Assembly (NCBI GenBank): GCA_903831165.1
Contig: CAIKWV010000118.1
Location: 1 to 10,373, forward strand
DNA: 10,373 bases
Direction of reading: 5' to 3'
Source: an uncultured cyanobacterium
Lineage (GTDB): Bacteria; Cyanobacteriota; Cyanobacteriia; PCC-6307; Cyanobiaceae
A program made the translations under genes and the position numbers. The first letter of the stretch is position 1. Each line of letters opens with the position of its first letter. Below the pieces are notes generated by a model. That model was not told where the DNA came from. It made no database searches and worked only from the letters and a program-made list of their open reading frames with translations. Below are positions 5,723-10,373 of the stretch, piece after piece.

Positions 5723-7015
5723 TGCAGAGCTCGGGCCATCCAGGGCGGGCAGGTGCACCTCAAAGCAACTGCCGGCGCCCGGTTCACTGCTCAGCAAAAT
5801 GCGGCCGCCGTGCAGGTTGCAGATGCGGGCGGCGATGGTCAGCCCCAGGCCGGATCCCCCATCGCCGCGATCGGGGCGGGCTCGCCAGAAGCGGTCAAAC
5901 ACTTTGACCTGTTGATCGGGGTTAAGACCAACACCGGTGTCGAGAACGGAGATGCGGGCCACCCGCCCACGCTGCTGCCCACTGACGCGTACGGTGCCAC
6001 CCGGTTCGGTGTAGCGGCGGGCATTGTCGAGCAGGTTGCGCAGCAAGCGATGCAGCAGAGGGCGGTGGCCGCAGAGTTGAATTCCCGGAGTAATTTCGGC
6101 GACAAGTTGGATTTGCTTTTGGGCAAAAAGATCCTGTTGCAGGTCTAATTCCTGCTCCAACAGTTCGGAGAGATCGAGCCGCTCCGCCTGGCCCAGTCGG
6201 TGCTCCTCGTTTTTGGCCAACAGCAACAAGTCGTCAACCAATTGGCGCATCTGTTCGCTGGCACTGGCGATCGCCTCAAAGCGGCGCCGCTGGGCGCGCT
6301 CCTGCACCTGGGTCTCCACCAGTCCCATCTCGGCATTCGCCGCCATCGCCGCCAGCGGGCCCCGCAGCTCATGGGAGGCATCGAGGCTGAACTGGCGCAA
6401 CCGCTCCAGGGTGGCTTCCACCGGTGCCACCGCCCTGCTGGTCAGGATCCAGGAACTGCCGGCACTGATCCCCATGGCGATCAGCAGGGCCACGCCCAGG
6501 GTCAGGTCCAGCTGACGCAGGCGCTCCTGCATGGGTTCAAGCCCCGCACTGATCCGCAACCAGCCCCGCTGGCTGGGATTGCCCCAGCCATTGTCGGAGC
6601 TGCCCGCAATCACGAGGGCGATCCAGCCCGGCCCCTGTTGCCACTGGTTGGTCTGCGCGGAATTCTCTGCCGGCAGGCGTCCCATGTCGCGGATGTCACC
6701 AAGACGGGCGATCGCCCCGGAATCCCGGCGGCTGAACCACTCCACCTGGATGTGGGCGCTGCGAAAATCGCGGCGACTTTTTTGCAATTCCCGCTCCCGG
6801 CCAGGGCCGGGTACCGGCAGGCTGGCCAGATCTTCGCCGATCAGTGCCAGTTGGCTACGGGTTTCCGTCAGTTCGATCTGCCAGGTGACACCACGCACCA
6901 CCAGGGCCACCGTGACCAGGGCCAGCCCCAGGCTGCCGAGGTAGAGCAGGAACAGTTCCCGTCGCTGACGCGCCAGGCTCCGATCGGAATGGGCAACGGG
7001 TCTGCGCAGGTTCAA
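5705..7015 (-). CDS. Sensor histidine kinase, operonic with pga genes
   Basis: This 436-residue membrane histidine kinase should autophosphorylate and pass phosphate to the adjacent OmpR-type regulator. Helix 1 is at about 21-43 and helix 2 at about 171-195, enclosing a periplasmic sensor region of about 125 residues with no recognised fold. The HisKA H-box is ASHELRGPL with His215. The ATPase domain has an N-box NLLDNARRYT (327-336), G1 DTGVG (359-363), F-box FDRFWRA (373-379) and G2 GGSGLGL (386-392). The helix-2-to-H-box linker is short and lacks a full HAMP domain, resembling RppB/NrsS-type cyanobacterial kinases. H+4 is Gly219 where most HisKA kinases carry Thr or Asn. The start is TTG at 7015, overlapping the regulator stop as TTGA; a strong GGGAGG lies seven bases upstream and no in-frame Met comes before residue 111. 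The signal is unknown. Confidence 0.93.
   Translation of the reverse strand: MNLRRPVAHSDRSLARQRRELFLLYLGSLGLALVTVALVVRGVTWQIELTETRSQLALIGEDLASLPVPGPGRERELQKSRRDFRSAHIQVEWFSRRDSGAIARLGDIRDMGRLPAENSAQTNQWQQGPGWIALVIAGSSDNGWGNPSQRGWLRISAGLEPMQERLRQLDLTLGVALLIAMGISAGSSWILTSRAVAPVEATLERLRQFSLDASHELRGPLAAMAANAEMGLVETQVQERAQRRRFEAIASASEQMRQLVDDLLLLAKNEEHRLGQAERLDLSELLEQELDLQQDLFAQKQIQLVAEITPGIQLCGHRPLLHRLLRNLLDNARRYTEPGGTVRVSGQQRGRVARISVLDTGVGLNPDQQVKVFDRFWRARPDRGDGGSGLGLTIAARICNLHGGRILLSSEPGAGSCFEVHLPALDGPSSALSQHS
6267..6274. repeat. HIP1 octamer GCGATCGC
   Basis: This copy of the cyanobacterial palindrome lies inside the histidine kinase gene, in the HisKA-coding part. Confidence 0.8.
6708..6715. 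repeat. HIP1 octamer GCGATCGC
   Basis: This copy lies inside the histidine kinase gene, in the part coding the periplasmic sensor region. Confidence 0.8.
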
Positions 7016-7692
7016 ACGGCGGCCTCCCGCAGCCGATAGCCCAGGCCATGCAGGGTTTCGATCGGGTCGTCACTGCCGGCGGCCTTGAGCTTGCGGCGCA
7101 GGTTGTTGAGGTGGGTCTTGACCGTGTTCTCGCCGGCGTCCTGGTCCAGGGACCAGAGCTGATCGAGCAGCTGGCTGCGATTCACCAGCCGGGCGGGATG
7201 GCGCAGAAACCATTCGAGCAACTGACGTTCCTTGGCGGTCAGCGCCAGTTCCTTTTCCTGAACCATCACGCTTCCTTGCAGCGGATCCAGCACAATCAAG
7301 CCCCAGGTCAGTTGCGTGGGCTGATAGCCACGGCCGCCGCGGCGCTCCAGGGAGCGAATCCGGGCCGAGAGCTCCGCCATGCGGAACGGCTTCACCATGT
7401 AGTCGTCTGCGCCACTCTGCAGGCCCTTCACCACATCACCCAAGTCATCGCGGGCTGTCAGCATCAACACCAGGGTGGTCTTGCCATGCCGGCGCAGTTC
7501 GGACACCACCGAGAGCCCATCCAGGCCCGGCAGCATCCAGTCCAGCAAGGCCAGTTCATAGTCCTCGTCCAGCAGCGCCTCGAGGGCTTGGCGCCCATCG
7601 GCCAGCCAGAGGACGCCGTGCTGTTCCCGCTGCAGGTAATCAACCAGCGGTTCGGCCAGGCGCCCGTCGTCCTCAGCTAACAGGATGCGCAT
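7012..7692 (-). CDS. OmpR-family response regulator, operonic with pga genes
   Basis: This 226-residue DNA-binding response regulator is the presumed partner of the kinase that follows. The receiver domain (1 to about 115) begins MRILLAEDD with acidic pocket residues at 7-9. The phospho-acceptor is Asp51 in LALLDWMLPG, followed by MLTARDD and the conserved Lys in YMVKPF. The C-terminal winged helix (about 130-226) shows LTAKERQLLEWFLRHPARLV, then VKTHLNNLRRKL and LHGLGYRLR, as expected for OmpR/PhoB members; the RppA/NrsR group is the closest by eye. The start ATG 7692 matches the family's usual MRILL beginning; an upstream in-frame start at 7818 would bury 42 residues inside the pgaD-like gene. 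The first 20 bp overlap the 3' end of that gene and the stop overlaps the kinase start, so the three are very likely co-expressed. Binding sites are unknown; the pga operon itself is an obvious candidate target. Confidence 0.93.
   Translation of the reverse strand: MRILLAEDDGRLAEPLVDYLQREQHGVLWLADGRQALEALLDEDYELALLDWMLPGLDGLSVVSELRRHGKTTLVLMLTARDDLGDVVKGLQSGADDYMVKPFRMAELSARIRSLERRGGRGYQPTQLTWGLIVLDPLQGSVMVQEKELALTAKERQLLEWFLRHPARLVNRSQLLDQLWSLDQDAGENTVKTHLNNLRRKLKAAGSDDPIETLHGLGYRLREAAV
7023..7028 (-). promoter_or_regulatory. Ribosome binding site deciding the kinase TTG start
   Basis: On the minus strand GGGAGG is followed by seven bases and then TTG (7015-7013). The site lies within the last codons of the response regulator gene. 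It supports the rare TTG start and the 4-nt TTGA overlap with the regulator stop. Confidence 0.6.
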
Positions 7693-8143
7693 GCTGGGGC
7701 GGCCGGGAAATGGCTGGAACCTCGGGGATGGTGTGGATCGCCAGGATTGTGCCGTCAGCGCTGTGACTGACCTGGCAGATCCTGGCGTGTCGCACGCGAA
7801 AGAGTGTCTTCTCCTCAACCCCGAAGCTGCTGGCCAGCTCCTGGCGAGAGACCGGCAGCGGCAGCTCCACCCTGGGGATTATTTCCGACCTCAGGTTGTC
7901 ATTGCTGCCAATCGTGGTGCTGGGGCGGCCGTGACGATGACGTTGCCATCCGACACCAATGCCCATGGCCAACATGGCCTTCCAGGCCAGGGGACCGGAG
8001 ACAGCCAGCAGGGCCAACCACATCAGGCCGGTGGTGCCGCGCAAGAGCAAAGAGGTGCTGGACGATGCCCCCAGGGCGATACCGGAGCGCGGCAGAGCCC
8101 CATCCTGTTCGGTGGGGGACATCAGGGATAGGAATAAAGACAT
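7673..8143 (-). CDS. pgaD: PgaD-like subunit of the PNAG synthase
   Basis: This 156-residue protein lies directly after pgaC. PgaD is the small membrane partner of the PgaC glycosyltransferase; together they form the c-di-GMP-activated synthase in the inner membrane. The C-terminal cytoplasmic segment (98-138: VSRQELASSFGVEEKTLFRV, then HARICQV and ADGTILAIH) follows the pattern I recall for PgaD, a polar-Q-E-x-A-x-x-hydrophobic start and a final strand pair around D-G-x-I. Position as third gene after pgaB and pgaC agrees. The N-terminal 35 residues are polar and probably cytoplasmic. The hydrophobic part (about 37-65, LMWLALLAVSGPLAW through AMLAMGIGVGW) is shorter than the two full helices of E. 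coli PgaD, so one or two tight helices are present. A 20-residue His/Pro-rich tail follows, overlapping the regulator gene by 20 bp. ATG 8143 is the first start after an in-frame stop; ATG 8122 is the alternative. No SD is visible at either. Confidence 0.72.
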   Translation of the reverse strand: MSLFLSLMSPTEQDGALPRSGIALGASSSTSLLLRGTTGLMWLALLAVSGPLAWKAMLAMGIGVGWQRHRHGRPSTTIGSNDNLRSEIIPRVELPLPVSRQELASSFGVEEKTLFRVRHARICQVSHSADGTILAIHTIPEVPAISRPPQHAHPVS

Positions 8144-8199
8144 CGTAAGAATAATCTGGCGGAACTTTGATCAGATATCGGCAAGATCCATGACGCGGC

Positions 8200-9405
8200 T
8201 CAGCCCAATCGGCCCCGGTCCGGGCTGACCCAGCGGGCCCGTTGCGGTTGCTGCCGCAGCAACACCCGTGGCAAGGCGACCAGAGAGGCCACCAGGGTGA
8301 CCAACCAGAACACGAGCGGATACCAGACCATCCAGAAACCGATCCCGGCCAGTCCCCGGTCGTAGGGACGATCGAGCTGGAAGCTGACCATGAATTGCCC
8401 CAGACAGACCACCGGCAGCAGGGCCAGACCGCCGGCGGGCGGGAGGCCCAGCAGCAGGCAGGCCACCAGCGCGTAGGCCCACAGCAGACTGGCCAGGGGT
8501 TCCACTAACAGGGGCAGCAGATGCCATTGCTGCGGCCGGACCAGCAGATCGAGATTGGAGATGATCACCTGCAGCCCCCCCTCGGCCCAGCGTCGTCGTT
8601 GCCGCCAGAGGCCGGCCAGGGTTTCGGGCATCAGAATCCAGATCAGGGCGTGGGGTTCGTACTCCACCTGCCAGCCGGCGCGCTGCAGTCTCCAGGTGAT
8701 CGCGATGTCCTCCGTGAGGCAATCGCTGTCCCAGTAACCGACTCCATGCAGGGCGGAACGGCGGAAGGCGCCAATCACCCCGGAGACGCAGAACAGGGAG
8801 CCGCCGAGGGCCTGGGCGCGTTTGATCAGGCCGATGATCAGCGAAAACTCCCCGACCTGGATGCGTCCCATCAGGCTGCTGCGGTTGCGGATCCGCGGGT
8901 TGCCGGTCACTGCCGCGAGGCGATCGCGCCCGGGGAAGTGGCGCATCAACCAGCCCAGAGCATGGCGATCGAGCAGGGCATCGGCATCGATGCACACCAG
9001 CCACTCATGCTTGGCAATCAGGGCCCCGGCGCGCAGGGCCAGGGCTTTGCCCTGGTTGCTGACCAGATGCACCACCCGCAGACGGCTGTTCTCTGTGGCC
9101 CACTGGTTGAGCTGGCGGCCGGTGTCGTCGCTGCTGCCGTCGTTGATGGCGATCACTTCGAATTCGGGCCAGTCCACCGACAGAGCGGCCTGCAGGGTTG
9201 TTGCCAGCAGGGATGCTTCATTGAAGCAGGGAATCAGAATGCTGACCGGCATGGCCAACGGTCTGCGGGGAGCCTGCAGCAGCCAGCGCTCCCGGCGCTC
9301 GCGTCGCCAGTAATACACCAGGGCCAGACCGCTCCACACCAACGCCATCACGAGTGGATAAATCGCGACGTAGTGGCGTAGAAGTGTGGCCAGCGCCTGG
9401 GTCAA
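8200..9405 (-). CDS. pgaC: Poly-beta-1,6-N-acetyl-D-glucosamine synthase PgaC
   Basis: This 401-residue family-2 glycosyltransferase polymerises GlcNAc from UDP-GlcNAc into PNAG while moving it across the inner membrane. An N-terminal helix lies at about 13-32. The GT-A domain shows ILIPCFNE (56-63), INDGSSDDT (87-95), the DxD-type DADALLD (140-146), TGNPRIRNRSS (167-177), IQVGEFS...IIGLIKR (182-196), TEDI (231-234) and the acceptor-binding QRRRW (269-273). At least three C-terminal helices follow at about 297-320, 325-345 and 355-378. The end, QRARWVSPDRG, is nearly identical to the end of E. coli PgaC as I remember it. The start is TTG 9405, overlapping the pgaB stop as TTGA; starting at the first ATG (9348) would cut into the N-terminal helix. 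A GGAG lies ten bases upstream of the TTG. Activation by c-di-GMP with PgaD is known for E. coli and inferred here. Confidence 0.96.
   Translation of the reverse strand: MTQALATLLRHYVAIYPLVMALVWSGLALVYYWRRERRERWLLQAPRRPLAMPVSILIPCFNEASLLATTLQAALSVDWPEFEVIAINDGSSDDTGRQLNQWATENSRLRVVHLVSNQGKALALRAGALIAKHEWLVCIDADALLDRHALGWLMRHFPGRDRLAAVTGNPRIRNRSSLMGRIQVGEFSLIIGLIKRAQALGGSLFCVSGVIGAFRRSALHGVGYWDSDCLTEDIAITWRLQRAGWQVEYEPHALIWILMPETLAGLWRQRRRWAEGGLQVIISNLDLLVRPQQWHLLPLLVEPLASLLWAYALVACLLLGLPPAGGLALLPVVCLGQFMVSFQLDRPYDRGLAGIGFWMVWYPLVFWLVTLVASLVALPRVLLRQQPQRARWVSPDRGRLG
8920..8927. repeat. HIP1 octamer GCGATCGC
   Basis: This copy lies inside pgaC, showing that the polysaccharide operon carries the same genome signature as its neighbours. 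Confidence 0.8.
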
Positions 9406-10373
9406 CGGGGCGGCTCCGGAGTGCTGGAGTGGCCGGCCAGCACGGGGGCAATCAGGGCTGGATCAGGTGTGCCTCGGAAGGGGCTGTCGGGGTAGTACCC
9501 CACATGTCGTACCCCCAGGGCGTAAAGCCAGCGCAACTGCTGTGCCAGTTCCGCTGAAGAGAGATCCCGATGGCTGGCCCAGTCGGTGCTCTGGAGTTCG
9601 AAGACGACCCGCGACAGTCCCATCGGCCTGGACTTCACCTGGGCCACCAGTTGATCGAGAAAGGCCCGGGAATCGGCCGCCTTTTCCATGTAGGGCATGG
9701 CCTCGACGGCGGTGAAGTCGTAGGTGCGCAGGGCCGATGGCAGGGATTGGCTGTACCAGGTCTGGGCAAGGGGGTTGAGCACCACCTGAGCATAGAGATT
9801 GCGAGCGGTGACGAGCTGGGGCTGGTTGCGGCGCACCTGGGCGCCCAGCTGGGTGGTCAGCTGGTTGAGATAATCAGTCTTGAGCTCGCTCCAACGATTC
9901 AGGGTCGCAGGATTGCCGCGGATCGCCGCCAGATCACTGGGCAGGCCCCACTGACGGTATTGGTTCAGGGCGGTCAAACCACCGTCCTCGTAGTCGCTGA
10001 GGGTGACGTCGTCGTGGAACAGCAGGCCATCAAAAGTGGCCCTCCGCCCAAGATCTTCATAGATCGTGCGCACTTGTCGCATGGCGATGGCTGAGAACGG
10101 CGACAGGCGCCGGTAGCCCATGGCCGGGTGGCCACTGCGGTTGGGCAGGGTCACCACCCGATCGTTTGCTCCGGGGGTCCCCCTTGGCAGCACGAAGGCC
10201 AGCACCGGCATCCAGGCGTACAGCCGCCGCACCCGGGTGCGGGTGCGGATCTCCCAGGCCACGTGGTTGAACAGGTCATCGCGTACTGGCAGCACCCGGT
10301 TGGGGAAGTAGAGAGCATCCGCGACCCCATCGCCATCGGGATCCGCGAAGGCTTGCAGATACACGGTGTTGAC
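9402..10373 (-). CDS. pgaB: PgaB C-terminal domain (PNAG N-deacetylase/hydrolase), 5' end outside window
   Basis: The 323 residues present correspond to the C-terminal glycoside-hydrolase-like half of PgaB (GH153 group). In E. coli this half binds and guides partly deacetylated PNAG in the periplasm, and in related proteins it cleaves it. The frame runs off the window edge as VNTVYLQAFADPDGDG, an internal PgaB motif, so the N-terminal polysaccharide deacetylase domain, its metal ligands and the signal or lipoprotein peptide lie beyond 10373. Further motifs (fragment numbering) are YFPNRVLPV (about 22-30), YAWMPVL (52-58), RRLSPF (88-93), IYEDL (104-108), FDGLLFHDDVTLSDYED (114-130) with the acidic pair thought to be at the active site, TARNLYA, AMPYMEKA and HVGYYPD. 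The GTG at 10364 is an internal Val codon, not a start. The stop TGA (9402-9404) overlaps the pgaC TTG start. Confidence 0.95.
   Translation of the reverse strand, partial: VNTVYLQAFADPDGDGVADALYFPNRVLPVRDDLFNHVAWEIRTRTRVRRLYAWMPVLAFVLPRGTPGANDRVVTLPNRSGHPAMGYRRLSPFSAIAMRQVRTIYEDLGRRATFDGLLFHDDVTLSDYEDGGLTALNQYRQWGLPSDLAAIRGNPATLNRWSELKTDYLNQLTTQLGAQVRRNQPQLVTARNLYAQVVLNPLAQTWYSQSLPSALRTYDFTAVEAMPYMEKAADSRAFLDQLVAQVKSRPMGLSRVVFELQSTDWASHRDLSSAELAQQLRWLYALGVRHVGYYPDSPFRGTPDPALIAPVLAGHSSTPEPPR

Noticed and set aside
7012-7818. Longer form of the response regulator starting at 7818
   Set aside because: The extra 42 residues do not resemble a receiver domain and would lie within the pgaD-like gene. 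The family begins at MRILL, position 7692.
8144-8199. Palindromes TGATCA and GATATC between pgaC and the pgaD-like gene as an internal promoter or operator
   Set aside because: They are isolated 6-mers, common by chance, with no -35/-10 pair. They are too weak to list.
8171-9004. 277-codon minus-strand frame overlapping pgaC
   Set aside because: The translation is Arg/Pro/Gly-rich with no motifs. The pgaC frame across the same bases matches the family along its full length.
1-10373. tRNA, rRNA, CRISPR arrays, insertion sequences, phage or defence genes
   Set aside because: No cloverleaf-like sequence, regular direct-repeat array, transposase motif or terminal inverted repeat was found on either strand by eye.

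Overview
The window reads as chromosomal DNA of a high-GC unicellular cyanobacterium of the Synechococcus/Cyanobium type. The evidence is an SLH-domain outer-membrane porin of the cyanobacterial kind, a TspO/MBR protein of the cyanobacterial sequence type, four copies of the HIP1 octamer GCGATCGC, and TTG starts with few clear Shine-Dalgarno sites. No tRNA, rRNA, CRISPR array, transposase or phage gene is visible. Genes are tightly packed and no stretch over 300 bases lacks a gene.

Left part (1-3110): the likely tail of an unseen gene, a TspO/MBR membrane protein (193-636, +), an unrecognised 133-residue protein (771-1172, +), and, converging on it, a PAS-GGDEF-EAL cyclic-di-GMP protein (1308-3110, -). 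The cyclase half of that protein looks intact, while the phosphodiesterase half has lost signature residues.

Middle (3111-5704): an AT-rich divergent promoter region, an SLH/OprB-type porin (3322-4932, +), a possible 52-residue minus-strand ORF whose stop overlaps the porin stop, a short two-helix PepSY-associated membrane protein (5113-5385, +) and a small four-cysteine exported protein (5456-5689, +).

Right part (5705-10373, all minus strand): the most notable region. Read in the direction of transcription it is pgaB (5' end outside the window), pgaC, a pgaD-like gene, an OmpR-family response regulator and a sensor histidine kinase. pgaB/pgaC overlap by 4 nt, the pgaD-like gene overlaps the regulator by 20 nt, and regulator/kinase overlap by 4 nt; only pgaC and the pgaD-like gene are separated (56 nt). 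This looks like one operon for poly-beta-1,6-N-acetylglucosamine (PNAG) synthesis and modification with a built-in two-component system. In Escherichia coli, PgaC and PgaD form a synthase activated by c-di-GMP. The nearby diguanylate cyclase gene therefore suggests, as inference only, that both halves of a biofilm-polysaccharide control circuit lie within about 9 kb. pgaA is not in the window and would be expected beyond position 10373 if it is present.
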